NCBI GenBank assembly: GCA_910574915.1
Contig: CAJTCR010000017.1
Coordinates: 1 to 64,000, forward strand
From: Eubacteriaceae bacterium
Lineage (GTDB): Bacteria > Bacillota > Clostridia > Lachnospirales > Lachnospiraceae
Length of the DNA: 64,000 nt
Direction of reading: 5' to 3'
The notes beneath the pieces were generated by a model, which was given only the letters and a program-made list of their open reading frames with translations, was not told where the DNA came from and made no database searches. The number at the start of each line of letters is the position of its first letter. Position 1 is the stretch's first letter. Shown here one piece after another: positions 15,406 to 24,707 of this stretch. The translations under genes and the position numbers were made by a program.

Positions 15406-16158
15406 TCAAATATTCTCCAAAATATTAAAGGTAATCCCGATCATCGTAAGCCCATGTGCCGGAGCCGTTGCACCAGCGGCGCTGCGGTCTTTTGCGTTTA
15501 AGATCTCCTGCATCTGCTGTGGGCTGCGTTCCCCCATGCCAACCTGCAATAGCGTCCCGGCAAGGATGCGCACCATATTGTATAAAAAGCCGCTGCCTGT
15601 CACTTCTATCGTAATCACATCCTGCTCTTTTTCTACCGCAAGATGATAAATGGTACGCACCGTTGTCTCTACCTGGGAATGTACCGAGCAAAAGCTTTTA
15701 AAATCGTGTGTTCCGACCAGGTATGCCGCTGCCTGGCGCATTTTTTCCACATCCAGCTTCCGGTAAGTAAAATAGCAGTCGTGCCGGCTAAGCGGCAGAG
15801 GAAATGCCCGGTTTAATATTTTATAGACGTATGTCTTGCGGCTCTCGCAGCGCCTTGGATGAAAATGCAAAGGCACTTCGCACGAATGCTGTACGACAAT
15901 ATCCGCAGGAAGCCGCTGGTTTAAGGCATAGCACAGCTTTTCCGGCGGGATTCGCGTATTCGTATCAAAGACCGCAACGTTGCCAAGCGCATGGACGCCG
16001 GAATCTGTGCGGCTTGCACCGATCACAGCAACGGTCTCGTTTGTAAGCTCTGCGATCGCCTTGTTTAACATGCCCTCGATCGTAATGCCGTTCGGCTGCA
16101 CCTGCCAGCCGTTATAGTGTGTGCCGTCGTATGCAACGGTCAGTTTAATCCTCTTCAT
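15406..16158 (-). CDS. truA: tRNA pseudouridine(38-40) synthase
   Basis: 250 residues, full length. TruA converts uridines 38-40 of the tRNA anticodon arm to pseudouridine. The catalytic aspartate lies in GASRTDSGVHALGNVAVF, and the C-terminal GSGFLYNMVRILAGTLLQVG is diagnostic. It follows ecfT by nine bases, so it is the last gene of the long leftward unit that includes the ECF transporter; rplM then starts from its own promoter. Confidence 0.96.
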   Translation of the reverse strand: MKRIKLTVAYDGTHYNGWQVQPNGITIEGMLNKAIAELTNETVAVIGASRTDSGVHALGNVAVFDTNTRIPPEKLCYALNQRLPADIVVQHSCEVPLHFHPRRCESRKTYVYKILNRAFPLPLSRHDCYFTYRKLDVEKMRQAAAYLVGTHDFKSFCSVHSQVETTVRTIYHLAVEKEQDVITIEVTGSGFLYNMVRILAGTLLQVGMGERSPQQMQEILNAKDRSAAGATAPAHGLTMIGITFNILENI

Positions 16159-16167
16159 AAAGCGCTC

Positions 16168-16974
16168 CTATATCGTAAAACGGCGCAGAGCAATGACGCC
16201 CGCAAGAAATGCAAATAAAACAGCATAGCCGGCGTAGTCTTTCTTTTTGTATTGCAGCGGCTTCATTTTTGTACGCCCTGCACCGCCACGGTAGCAGCGC
16301 GCCTCCATCGCCATCGCCAGGTCATTGGCACGGCGGAATGCCGAAATAAATAGCGGCACTAACAGCGGTATCATCGCTTTTGCCCTGCGCAGCAGGCTGC
16401 CGCTTTCAAAATCCGCCCCGCGCGCCTGCTGTGCGCGCATAATTTTATCTGTCTCTTCGATCAGGATCGGGATAAACCGCAGTGCAATCGCCATCATCAT
16501 TGCGATCTCATGCACCGGGACATGGAGTGCCTGCAACGGCTTTAACGATTTTTCCAAGCCATCTGTCAGCTCGTTCGGCGTAGTTGTCAGCGTCATAATC
16601 GAAGTACCCAGGATCAAATAGACCAGCCGGATCATCATTTTGATCGCTGTTGCAACCCCTTCCTCCGTAATGTGTATCCACTTCCACTCCCAGATAATAT
16701 TTGGGCTGCTCGTTAAAAATAAGTTGAAAAACGCAGTAATTACCATTAATACCCAGATTGCCTTAAGCCCCTTGACCATATAGCGAAACGGCACTTTGGA
16801 CAGCCGGATCACGCCAGCCAGAAAAACCGTAATCAAGAGCAGTCCGGCAATTCCCCGGAATGAAAATACAGCAATTAAAAAAAGCATTGTCCCAAATAAT
16901 TTTACACGCGGGTCCATCCTGTGCAGTAAAGAATCAGCCGGATAATACTGGCCTAGTGTAATATCTCTAATCAT
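16168..16974 (-). CDS. ecfT: Energy-coupling factor transporter transmembrane protein EcfT
   Basis: 268 residues with five or six membrane segments. EcfT connects the two ATPases to exchangeable substrate-binding S components, mostly for vitamins. The two coupling motifs are visible as ARGADFESGSLLRRAKAM and the second arginine-containing ALFISAFRRANDLAMAMEARCY. The ATG overlaps the ecfA2 stop (ATGA). No S component gene is in the window, so this is the group II housekeeping ECF module serving S components encoded elsewhere. Confidence 0.95.
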   Translation of the reverse strand: MIRDITLGQYYPADSLLHRMDPRVKLFGTMLFLIAVFSFRGIAGLLLITVFLAGVIRLSKVPFRYMVKGLKAIWVLMVITAFFNLFLTSSPNIIWEWKWIHITEEGVATAIKMMIRLVYLILGTSIMTLTTTPNELTDGLEKSLKPLQALHVPVHEIAMMMAIALRFIPILIEETDKIMRAQQARGADFESGSLLRRAKAMIPLLVPLFISAFRRANDLAMAMEARCYRGGAGRTKMKPLQYKKKDYAGYAVLFAFLAGVIALRRFTI

Positions 16975-17864
16975 AAGATTCCATCCATTCGCTTGCAGGA
17001 GATATTGCCGGCAGCACTCCTGTTGAAATACTTTAAAATCTCTCTCTTTGCATCTACAACCGTAGCTGCGCCGGTATCGACCGCAAATCCCGCCTCCCGC
17101 ATTTCATGCAGCAGATACGTGACCTGCGGCGCCGCCAGGCCGATCGCTTCCAGCTCTTTATAGTGCCCAAATACCCGAACCGGAGCATCGTCATACACGA
17201 TCTGCCCCTGGTTCATAACGATCATACGGCTGACATACTGCGCCACATCTTCCATACTGTGTGAGACGAGGATTACCGTCATATTGTTTTCTTCTTTCAT
17301 TTCACAAATCTGCGCAAAGATCTCATCGCGTCCCTTCGGGTCAAGCCCTGCGGTCGGCTCGTCCAGCACGAGCACTTCCGGCTTCATCGCAAGCACGCCC
17401 GCGATCGCTACCCGGCGCTTCTGTCCGCCGGATAAGTCAAACGGCGACTGATAATACAGCTCCTCCGGCATTCCTACTTTTTTTAATGCTTCAAATGCGC
17501 GCAGCCCGGCTTCATTTTTCGACAGGCCCTGGTTCATCGGTCCAAAACAGACGTCGTCAAAAATCGTCGTTTCAAACAACTGATGCTCTGGATACTGAAA
17601 AACGAGCCCTACTTTACTGCGCAGAGCCTTTAAGTCATAGTCGGCATCGTAAATATCTTCTCCATTATAATAGATCCCGCCGCTTGTCGCCTTTATCAAG
17701 CCGTTAAAATGCTGGATCAGCGTAGACTTTCCAGAACCGGTATGGCCGATAATCCCGATAAACTCACCGTCGTCGATTTTTAAATTGATGTTTTTCAGCG
17801 CCCACGTCTCATATGCCGTCCCTGCGCCGTATACATAGCTTACTTTATCTAAAATAAGAGACAT
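16971..17864 (-). CDS. ecfA2: ECF transporter ATPase EcfA2
   Basis: 297-residue ABC ATPase. Walker A is GHTGSGKSTLIQHFNG, the Q loop FQYPEHQLFETTIFDDVCFG, the signature LSGGQKRRVAIAGVLAMKPE and Walker B VLVLDEPTAGLDPKG. FEY/GPMNQGLSKNE features place it as the second ATPase. It lies three bases after ecfA1 and overlaps ecfT, forming the complete ECF module A1-A2-T. Confidence 0.95.
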   Translation of the reverse strand: MSLILDKVSYVYGAGTAYETWALKNINLKIDDGEFIGIIGHTGSGKSTLIQHFNGLIKATSGGIYYNGEDIYDADYDLKALRSKVGLVFQYPEHQLFETTIFDDVCFGPMNQGLSKNEAGLRAFEALKKVGMPEELYYQSPFDLSGGQKRRVAIAGVLAMKPEVLVLDEPTAGLDPKGRDEIFAQICEMKEENNMTVILVSHSMEDVAQYVSRMIVMNQGQIVYDDAPVRVFGHYKELEAIGLAAPQVTYLLHEMREAGFAVDTGAATVVDAKREILKYFNRSAAGNISCKRMDGIL

Positions 17865-17867
17865 TAC

Positions 17868-18725
17868 TTATTTCCCCGCTTTCCCTGCCAGCGCCTCCAG
17901 CAGCTCCCGGCGCGTTAGAATGCCTTTTGGGATATCCATCCCTTCCTTGCGCAGCTCATGCGCGAGCAGCGTAATCTGCGGCACATCCAGACGGTGCGAC
18001 TGTAACTCTTCTACCTGTGAAAAAATCTGCCTTGGCGTTCCCTGCATAACGACTTTTCCCTTGTCCATTACAAAGACCCGGTCTGCCTCCACGACCTCTT
18101 CCATATAATGCGTAATTAACAGTATCGTAACGCCTTTTGTCCGATTCAGCTCATGCACCGTCCGCAGCACATCGGCACGTCCGACCGGGTCAAGCATCGC
18201 CGTCGGCTCATCCAGTACAATGCATTTTGGCTGCATTGCCACGACGCCTGCAATCGCTACCCGCTGCTTTTGTCCGCCGGACAGCTTATTCGGAGAATGC
18301 TTCTGGTATTTTAACATGCCGACCGATTTTAAGCTGTCCACCACACGCGTCCAGATCTCGTCTGTCGCAATGCCGATATTTTCCGGGCCAAATCCGACGT
18401 CTTCCTCGACGACGCTTGCTACGATCTGGTTGTCGGGATTTTGAAACACCATTCCCGCGCTCTGTCGTACTTCCCAGATATTGGCATCCTCGCTGACGTC
18501 TTTGCCGTCTACCCACAGGGTGCCTTCAGACGGAGCCAGGATCGCATTGATATGCTTTGCCAGCGTCGATTTGCCGGAGCCGTTATGCCCCAGCACCGCA
18601 ATAAACTCTCCCGCCTGGATATCCAGGTCTACCTGGTCTAGCGCCGTCTGTATAGACTCGACGTTTCCTTCCTCGTCCCGCCTGATGTATTCGTGCACAA
18701 GCTTTACCGCTTTAATAATGTCCAT
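17868..18725 (-). CDS. ecfA1: ECF transporter ATPase EcfA1
   Basis: 285-residue ABC ATPase: Walker A GHNGSGKSTLAKHINA, Q loop FQNPDNQIVASVVEEDVGFG with FGPENIGI, signature [20 protein letters not shown], Walker B CIVLDEPTAMLDPVG. It supplies one half of the heterodimeric motor. It starts four bases after trmL, which makes it part of the same compact leftward gene run. Confidence 0.95.
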   Translation of the reverse strand: MDIIKAVKLVHEYIRRDEEGNVESIQTALDQVDLDIQAGEFIAVLGHNGSGKSTLAKHINAILAPSEGTLWVDGKDVSEDANIWEVRQSAGMVFQNPDNQIVASVVEEDVGFGPENIGIATDEIWTRVVDSLKSVGMLKYQKHSPNKLSGGQKQRVAIAGVVAMQPKCIVLDEPTAMLDPVGRADVLRTVHELNRTKGVTILLITHYMEEVVEADRVFVMDKGKVVMQGTPRQIFSQVEELQSHRLDVPQITLLAHELRKEGMDIPKGILTRRELLEALAGKAGK

Positions 18726-18729
18726 CTTA

Positions 18730-19233
18730 CTATCCTTTCCAGTGCAGGCGGTGGAGCTCTCCTTCCAGCTTCATATCCATAAACTGGTTCTGTCGCAGTG
18801 CTTCATACAGCACGATCGCAGCCGCGTTTGACAGATTCAGGGAACGCGTCTGCCCCAGCATCGGAATGCGCACACATGTATCCGGGTGGTCTTTTAAGAT
18901 CTCTTCCGGGATTCCGCCGCTTTCCTTGCCGAACATCAGATAGCAGTCCGGCTCATACGAAACGTCGCTGTACAGCCTGTGCCCTTTTGTCGTTGTATAA
19001 TAGATGCGTGCTCCGGGATTTTTTTCCAGAAACTGTTCGTAGTTCACATATGTCGTCACGTCGATTTCCTGCCAGTAATCCATGCCAGCACGCCGGAGTG
19101 CTTTTTCATTTAACTGAAATCCCAGCGGCTCGATTAAATGCAGCCTTGCCCCTGCTGCCGCGCATGTCCGTCCGATATTTCCCGTATTTTGCGGGATTTC
19201 GGGCTGATGCAGCACAATATTGATTGCAGCCAT
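18730..19233 (-). CDS. trmL: tRNA (cytidine(34)-2'-O)-methyltransferase
   Basis: 167-residue SPOUT methyltransferase that methylates the wobble nucleotide of tRNA-Leu isoacceptors. The trefoil-knot motifs are INIVLHQPEIPQNTGNIGRT, LMFGKESGGIPEEIL and CVRIPMLGQTRSLNLSNAAA. Length is normal. It lies 13 bases after the aminotransferase gene with AGAAGGGC as ribosome site. Confidence 0.95.
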   Translation of the reverse strand: MAAINIVLHQPEIPQNTGNIGRTCAAAGARLHLIEPLGFQLNEKALRRAGMDYWQEIDVTTYVNYEQFLEKNPGARIYYTTTKGHRLYSDVSYEPDCYLMFGKESGGIPEEILKDHPDTCVRIPMLGQTRSLNLSNAAAIVLYEALRQNQFMDMKLEGELHRLHWKG

Positions 19234-19246
19234 AATTTTTGCCCTT

Positions 19247-20437
19247 CTATTTCGTCTTGTTGATCTCGCCTTTTTTCAGCTTTTCGATAAATCGTTGTAG
19301 CCGTTCCAACGCTGTTTTTAAATTGTCGAGAGAATACGCGTAGGAAATACGGATAAACCCTTCCCCACATTCTCCAAACGCCGTCCCCGGCACAACTGCC
19401 ACTTTTTCTTCTGCAAGCAGCTTTTCCGCAAATTCTTCCGACGTCATGCCAAACTCCCTGATACACGGAAACACATAAAACGCGCCGAACGGCTCAAAGC
19501 AGGAAAGCCCCATCTGTTCAAACGCGTGCATTAAGTACCGCCTTCTGCCGTTGTATTGTTCGCGCATATCCGCCACATCGCTATCGCCGTTGCGCAGTGC
19601 GTCTACCGCGGCATACTGGCTGTTCGTCGGCGCGCACATAATCGCATACTGGTGGATCTTTAGCATCTGCTCTAGTATCACTTTCGGGCCGCAGGCATAG
19701 CCAAGCCTCCATCCGGTCATTGCGTGAGACTTAGAAAATCCGTTAATCACGATCGTACGCTCCTTCATGCCCGGCAGAGACGCGATTGAAACATGGTTTT
19801 TTCCTTCCACATAGGTGAGCTCCCCGTAGATCTCATCGCTTAATACAAACAGGTCATGTTCCGCAACGACCGCAGCGACCGCTTCCAGGTCGTGCCGCTC
19901 CATTACCGCCCCGGTCGGATTGTTCGGATACGGCAGCACGAGCAGCTTTGTCTTTGGCGTAATCGCGGCTTCTAACTCTTCTTTTGTCAGACGAAATTCG
20001 TTTTCCGCCTGCAACTGTATAATCACAGGCGTCCCGTTTGCCAGACGGCAGCACGGCTCATAAGAGACATAGCTTGGCTGCGGAATCAGCACTTCATCAC
20101 CCAGATCGAGCATCGCGCGCATTGCAATATCGATCGCTTCGCTGCCGCCTACGGTAACAAGCACTTCGCTGTTGTAGTCATATTCCAGTTCGAACCTGCG
20201 CTGCAAATATTTGGCAATTTCTATTTTCAGTTCTTTCAGCCCGGCGTTGGACGTATAAAAAGTCCTGCCTTTTTCCAAAGAATAAATGCCTTCGTCGCGG
20301 ATATGCCACGGCGTGTCAAAATCCGGCTCTCCGACGCCGAGAGAGATGGCATCCTTCATTTCACTGACAATATCAAAAAACTTCCGAATACCGGAAGGCT
20401 GAATATTTACAATCTCTTTTGATAGTGGATTTCTCAT
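19247..20437 (-). CDS. PLP-dependent class I/II aminotransferase
   Basis: 396-residue fold-type I aminotransferase. Residues for PLP binding are clear: YPNNPTGAVM, LSDEIYGELTYV and the Schiff-base lysine in VINGFSKSHAMTGWRLGY, with a final arginine in GFIRISYAYS. Family members act on aromatic or aliphatic amino acids, but specificity cannot be read from the sequence. The start overlaps the stop of the upstream Lrp/AsnC regulator by four bases, which suggests that the regulator controls amino-acid catabolism through this enzyme. Confidence 0.92.
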   Translation of the reverse strand: MRNPLSKEIVNIQPSGIRKFFDIVSEMKDAISLGVGEPDFDTPWHIRDEGIYSLEKGRTFYTSNAGLKELKIEIAKYLQRRFELEYDYNSEVLVTVGGSEAIDIAMRAMLDLGDEVLIPQPSYVSYEPCCRLANGTPVIIQLQAENEFRLTKEELEAAITPKTKLLVLPYPNNPTGAVMERHDLEAVAAVVAEHDLFVLSDEIYGELTYVEGKNHVSIASLPGMKERTIVINGFSKSHAMTGWRLGYACGPKVILEQMLKIHQYAIMCAPTNSQYAAVDALRNGDSDVADMREQYNGRRRYLMHAFEQMGLSCFEPFGAFYVFPCIREFGMTSEEFAEKLLAEEKVAVVPGTAFGECGEGFIRISYAYSLDNLKTALERLQRFIEKLKKGEINKTK

Positions 20438-20916
20438 GGTGTGATCAGCATCCTTTCATCCTTTGGCGCATCCGCAATGATCGTTCCGTGATCCTTGTAT
20501 TTTTTCAGAATAAAATTCGTCTTTGTACTCAGTACAGAGTCCAGAGTTGACAATTTATCCGTTACAAACTGCGACACTTCGCGCAGCGTCTTTCCTTCTA
20601 ATGTGACGAGCAGATCAAACCCGCCGGATATTAAAAATACGGCGTTTACCTCAGGATAATTGTAGATCCGTTCCGCCACTTTGTCAAAGCCCATATCTCT
20701 TTGCGGCGTGACGCGTACCTCGATCATTGCCGTTACTTTTTCCACACCTGTCTTATCCCAGTCAATCAGCGTATGGTAACCGCATATAATATGCTCTTCT
20801 TCCATTTTTTTCAGCTCCTGCGCTACGGTCACTTCATCTACACCGATAATCACAGCCAGCTCCTTTAAATTAATGCGGCTGTTTTTTTCTATAAACGTCA
20901 ATATTTTTTCTCGCAT
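20434..20916 (-). CDS. Lrp/AsnC family transcriptional regulator
   Basis: 160 residues. The N-terminal winged helix (RINLKELAVIIGVDEVTVAQELKKME) is followed by the RAM ligand-binding domain (VTAMIEVRVTPQRDMGFDKVAERI, then VFLISGGFDLLVTLEGKTL). Lrp-type regulators respond to amino acids. The direct overlap with the aminotransferase suggests a local circuit. It lies 28 bases downstream of the AIR-synthase-like gene on the same strand. Confidence 0.93.
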   Translation of the reverse strand: MREKILTFIEKNSRINLKELAVIIGVDEVTVAQELKKMEEEHIICGYHTLIDWDKTGVEKVTAMIEVRVTPQRDMGFDKVAERIYNYPEVNAVFLISGGFDLLVTLEGKTLREVSQFVTDKLSTLDSVLSTKTNFILKKYKDHGTIIADAPKDERMLITP

Positions 20917-20944
20917 ATGCTCCCTCTTTCAGCGATCACGCTTT

Positions 20945-21928
20945 CTATACTACTTTATACAATTCATCCGCTTTCGGCGGTTCCAAAAATCTGCGTTCCC
21001 CAGCCGCATACAGCACACGGTCATTGCCTTCCATCGCTTTGCCGACGACTGCGGCATGGATTCCGGCTTTTTCAAGCTCTCTGACAATCGTATTGCCGTC
21101 TGATGCCGCCATCAGCATACAGCCGCTGGAAATCAGCTCATACGGATTGATGTCAAAATACTCGCAGATCTCAATCGTTTCCTGGCGCACGGGTATTTTT
21201 TTCAAATCAACCTCCATGCCAATGCTGGATGCTTCCGCCATCTCCCACAATGCCCCGAAAATCCCGCCTTCAGTCACATCGTGCATTGCAGCGACGCCGC
21301 AGCGCACCGCTATGGCTGCTTCCGGCAGCACAGACAGCATTTTGTCAAACTGCTTTGCCTCGTTTAAAAAAGGCTTTGGAAAGTGCAAAAGAAGCTCCTG
21401 TTCTTTTTCTTTTGCAATAATTGCCGTCCCTTCGATGCCGATCCATTTTGTCACAACGATATCCATGCCTGCACGCGCGCCCGCCGTCGATATCAGCTTG
21501 CCTTTTTTTGCCTTTCCTACGCCGACAACAGAAATGAGCGGCTGATTCACCGCTTTTGTCACTTCTGTATGCCCGCCCATAATCTGTACATGGACTTTTT
21601 CACAGGCTGCTTCCGCCTGCCCGATCATATGGCGCATCTTCTGCTCGCTGATACGCTCAGGAAGCAGCACCGTCAGCATAACGCCGATCGGTTCCGCTCC
21701 TGCGCTTGCCAGATCATTGACCGTAATCTGTACCGCCAGCTCTCCGATATCCTGTACCGTTCCTGTAATCGGATCTGTCGACATCACAAGCATCTCATCG
21801 TCCGCAACCGCAACTGCCGCGCAGTCTTCTCCGACAGACGCGCCAAGCAGCACTTCCTCTCTGCGGGTATGGATTTGATTTAACACAGATCTTTTTAACA
21901 CTGCCTCCGATACTTTTCCTATCTTCAT
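20945..21928 (-). CDS. AIR synthase-related / HypE-like protein
   Basis: 327 residues of the PurM/HypE/ThiL/SelD fold. The N-terminal ATP region VGEDCAAVAVADDEMLVMSTDP, ITVNDLASAGAEPIGVMLTV and IMGGHTEVTKAV are typical, as are VTKWIGIEGTAIIA and HDVTEGGIFGALWEMA. HypE completes NiFe hydrogenase cyanide ligands, but no other hyp gene is near and the C-terminal catalytic Cys of HypE is absent (the end reads ADELYKVV). A stand-alone ATP-using enzyme of unknown substrate is more likely. Confidence 0.88.
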   Translation of the reverse strand: MKIGKVSEAVLKRSVLNQIHTRREEVLLGASVGEDCAAVAVADDEMLVMSTDPITGTVQDIGELAVQITVNDLASAGAEPIGVMLTVLLPERISEQKMRHMIGQAEAACEKVHVQIMGGHTEVTKAVNQPLISVVGVGKAKKGKLISTAGARAGMDIVVTKWIGIEGTAIIAKEKEQELLLHFPKPFLNEAKQFDKMLSVLPEAAIAVRCGVAAMHDVTEGGIFGALWEMAEASSIGMEVDLKKIPVRQETIEICEYFDINPYELISSGCMLMAASDGNTIVRELEKAGIHAAVVGKAMEGNDRVLYAAGERRFLEPPKADELYKVV

Positions 21929-21963
21929 CTTTTAAAGCCTTCCAAATAATTTGTCTTTGCCGC

Positions 21964-23745
21964 TTAATTTACCGTATCCGCAGGCGCCGCTTCGTCTGGT
22001 TTACTGTTAATCGATCCTTCTTCCGCTGCCTTTACGGGCTCATCTTCTTTTTGGGACTCTTCTTTTTTAGAATCTGTTTTCTTTGGTTCTTCTTTTTTGG
22101 AGTCCTCTTTTTTTGAATCTTCTTTCTTTGAATCTTCTTTCTTTGAATCTCCTTTGTTGGAATTATCTTTTTTCGGATCTTCTTTTTCCGGTTTTTTATC
22201 TGGATTTTCTTCATCCGGGTTTTGCGCATCCGGGTCTTCGCCTTCGGCAGGATCTTCCTGCGGCGGCTGCTGCGGGCGTGCTGCGATCGATGCGGCTGTC
22301 TGCGCGGCTGCATATATCGAGCCTTCGTTCTGAGACGCAATCGCATTTTGGATATACGCCCTTGCTTCATCGCTGGACGTCGCCGTCCCTACAATAATAA
22401 TCTTTGGCGAGGCACGGTAATTGCTGTTGTTAAACTCTTCGCGGCTCTTTTCCACGCCGTCTTCCTTTACGATCTTCCACAGCTTTGCAACCTTGCCCAC
22501 ATGCGCCGACTGCTGTACAGACACATAGCCGACACTATGGCTGGCTGAGCCCTGGATCTGCACCGGCGGATTCGTCTCACTGACAATCTCGCTTTCAAAA
22601 ACGACTTCCCGCTTCGGGCTTCTCGTTTCCTGCCCGTATATGGTAAACGTAAGAATACCGCCGCCGGAAGTGCCTTCGATATAGATCGGCGCATCGGTAT
22701 TGTTGGCAAATTTCAGATCTTTATAAGTACCTGCAATCGCAGCGTCCATCGACGGCTGCACATAATTTACAATCATGGAATGCGCAAACCGCTCATTGAT
22801 CTTAAGCTCGGCGCGGATAACCGCGTTGTACAGCGTTGTCGATACCTGACAGATCCCGCCGCCGTACGTCTCGACAACCGTCCCATTTTCATAAGATCCC
22901 GCCAGCGCGTACCCATGCTCGGCGTCAAACGGGCTGACCGCTTCGTATACGGAAAATGCATCTCCCGGATAGAGCAGCGCTCCATTGATCCTGTTGCACC
23001 CGTTGGATACATTCATCGCGCGCCCGGCACTTGAGCTGCTGTAATTTGTCGAAAATGTCCCAAGCACGTCCTTTACCTTGGACAGCTCTTCTTTGGAGCC
23101 GCGCGGCTGAACGATATCGGCGCTCAGCGCAATACTGGCTTCCTTTGTATCCCAGTCGTTTGTAATATAGGACGCGATGGTCTTTGCCGACTGCGCTACA
23201 TCTACGGCAATGCCTTCTTTGCCTCCGGTAATTTTAAAGCTGCCGTTTTCACGTACCAGCCCTCCGTCCACAGCCTTCTGGTTGACCTTATCGGCATTTG
23301 CCGAAAGGTATTTTTTTATTTTCGCTTCGTCTGTGCCAAACGAGATCTCCAGCTTTTTCGGCTCATGTTCCAGATCTTTTTTATCTTTGTAGCGCGAAAT
23401 CAGGCTGCCGCTTTTGCCAATCATTACCGCCTCTTCCACAACGCCGGTATTTTCCCAGTCTACGCCGAGCTGCTTTGCCGTAGCCTTTATGCTCTTGTCA
23501 TTGATCGTCAGCGTAAACTTGGTATTTTGTATTTCGCTTACATACTGGTCGACGGCTAATTTTGCTTCTTGTTCGCTCATGCCCCCGACCGCGACTTCAC
23601 CGATATAAATATTATCCAGAATCTTATCGCCCTGCTTTGCCTGCGCATACGCCTGGCTGGCAGCAAAGCCCGCGGTCAGTATGCCGATTGCCGCAAGCGA
23701 GCCTATGATACATTTTTTTATATGCCTGTTATGATGCAATTTCAC
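21964..23745 (-). CDS. VanW family surface protein with Lys/Glu-rich tail
   Basis: 593 residues. An N-terminal membrane anchor or signal (CIIGSLAAIGILTAGFAASQAYA) is followed by two peptidoglycan-binding-4 (YoaR-like) domains at about 40-210 and the VanW domain near 240-370 (PGDAFSVYEAVSPFDAEHGY, YGGGICQVSTTLYNAVIRA). After a G5-like region, the last 110 residues are low complexity, with Pro/Glu stretches and repeats of KKEDS. VanW proteins are linked to the cell wall and to spore or glycopeptide biology, without a defined activity. It is the first gene of a run of up to nine leftward genes ending at truA. Confidence 0.9.
   Translation of the reverse strand: MKLHHNRHIKKCIIGSLAAIGILTAGFAASQAYAQAKQGDKILDNIYIGEVAVGGMSEQEAKLAVDQYVSEIQNTKFTLTINDKSIKATAKQLGVDWENTGVVEEAVMIGKSGSLISRYKDKKDLEHEPKKLEISFGTDEAKIKKYLSANADKVNQKAVDGGLVRENGSFKITGGKEGIAVDVAQSAKTIASYITNDWDTKEASIALSADIVQPRGSKEELSKVKDVLGTFSTNYSSSSAGRAMNVSNGCNRINGALLYPGDAFSVYEAVSPFDAEHGYALAGSYENGTVVETYGGGICQVSTTLYNAVIRAELKINERFAHSMIVNYVQPSMDAAIAGTYKDLKFANNTDAPIYIEGTSGGGILTFTIYGQETRSPKREVVFESEIVSETNPPVQIQGSASHSVGYVSVQQSAHVGKVAKLWKIVKEDGVEKSREEFNNSNYRASPKIIIVGTATSSDEARAYIQNAIASQNEGSIYAAAQTAASIAARPQQPPQEDPAEGEDPDAQNPDEENPDKKPEKEDPKKDNSNKGDSKKEDSKKEDSKKEDSKKEEPKKTDSKKEESQKEDEPVKAAEEGSINSKPDEAAPADTVN
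22030..22215. repeat. Tandem low-complexity repeats in VanW tail
   Basis: About a dozen degenerate 15-bp units (TTTGAATCTTCTTTC type) encode the KKEDS repeat of the VanW-family protein. Copies three to five are nearly identical, so the tail length may vary between strains by whole codons. Confidence 0.75.
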
Positions 23746-23848
23746 TTTCCTCTATTCCTTTCTAAACCTTTCTAAAAATCGGATGGTTTTCGTTATCATT
23801 TTATCGCATATGTTATGCTTTTTTCAAGCAAAATAGTCACGAATATAT

Positions 23849-23877
23849 TTGACATCCATGCCTGTTTTCTGTATATT
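23849..23877 (+). promoter_or_regulatory. Rightward promoter antisense to small membrane gene
   Basis: TTGACA (23849-23854) and TATATT (23872-23877) are 17 bp apart. Transcription would run antisense across the 42-residue gene at 23901-24029 and into the gene at 24114. Confidence 0.55.
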
Positions 23878-23900
23878 ATACACGATATCTGCTTTTCGTA

Positions 23901-24029
23901 TTATACAAGCGCCGCGACGAGAAGCGGCAGTACCATCGCAAATGCAAGAATAATGCAGATCACTGCCGCCGCTGTCCTTTTCTTTTTGGACGTATAAATG
24001 GTTGTTTTTGTTTTTTTCGATTTTGACAT
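23901..24029 (-). CDS. Small basic single-span membrane protein
   Basis: 42 residues: a Lys/Thr-rich head (MSKSKKTKTTIYTSKKKRT) and one membrane helix (AAAVICIILAFAMVLPLLVA). The form resembles DUF4044/Prli42-like small proteins of Bacillota, but the match is by shape only. ATG 24029 follows AAAGAGG; a frame open to 24095 has no ribosome site. A promoter TTGCTG (24090-24095) to TATTAT (24067-24072), spacing 17, can serve it. Confidence 0.65.
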   Translation of the reverse strand: MSKSKKTKTTIYTSKKKRTAAAVICIILAFAMVLPLLVAALV

Positions 24030-24113
24030 GGAAACCTCTTTCCCAGACCGTCTGCGGCCTGTTATAATAATATGAAAAATGAAATATTTCAGCAAAGAAA
24101 GGATGCGAATCTT

Positions 24114-24707
24114 ATGCCACTACTGTTACTGCCGTTTATTCTTATTTTATTATCCCTGTTTTCCTTATTCCGCAACCGTTCCCAGCGATCTATCAAAGAA
24201 TCGCAGGACGCCTTCTGGGAAAAGGAACAGCGCGCCAACCGGACACGCAAGCAGGATATCAGCGGGCTTGACTATATTCAGATCCCTCTTAACAGCTTTC
24301 CGCTTGGCAATTATTCAGATGAAAAGCTAGAAGCGCTGGAACAGACGCTTATAAGCTTAAGCAGCCGCAAGATCCTGAACCTGTCTGGCATCTCCAATAC
24401 GGACTTAAAGCTCAAATACGGCGCTGCCAACTTAAACATCTTAGCAGACTGCGATGCCAGCTTTACCAAGCTTGCGAGAACGCTGGCAGACTACGGCGAA
24501 CAGCTAAACACCCTCGGGCACTGGCAGGAAGCAATCAGCGTACTGGAATTCGGCGTTTTATGTAAAAGCGATGTCAGTAAAAACTACACGCTGCTTGGCA
24601 GCTTATACAAAGAGCACGGAGAAGCTGACAAGCTGCAAAAACTGGTTGAAACGGTCGCCGCTACCGATATGCTGTTAAAAGATTCCATCCTGCGCCAGAT
24701 TACTTGA
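24114..24707 (+). CDS. Membrane-anchored protein of unknown function, TPR-like
   Basis: 197 residues. One N-terminal membrane segment (PLLLLPFILILLSLFSLF) anchors a soluble helical domain. The second half (LARTLADYGEQLNTLGHWQEA, then NYTLLGSLYKEHGEADKLQKL) has the helix-pair spacing of tetratricopeptide repeats, so it may be a scaffold. I chose ATG 24114 after GAAAGGATG; the ATG at 24072 is also in frame but lies over the divergent promoter. Its stop lies in the first unit of a 10-bp tandem repeat. Confidence 0.7.
   Translation: MPLLLLPFILILLSLFSLFRNRSQRSIKESQDAFWEKEQRANRTRKQDISGLDYIQIPLNSFPLGNYSDEKLEALEQTLISLSSRKILNLSGISNTDLKLKYGAANLNILADCDASFTKLARTLADYGEQLNTLGHWQEAISVLEFGVLCKSDVSKNYTLLGSLYKEHGEADKLQKLVETVAATDMLLKDSILRQIT

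Noticed and set aside
20945-21928. Assignment as true HypE (hydrogenase maturation)
   Set aside because: The C-terminal cysteine needed for carbamoyl transfer is absent and no hyp or hydrogenase genes are near; kept as AIR-synthase-related.
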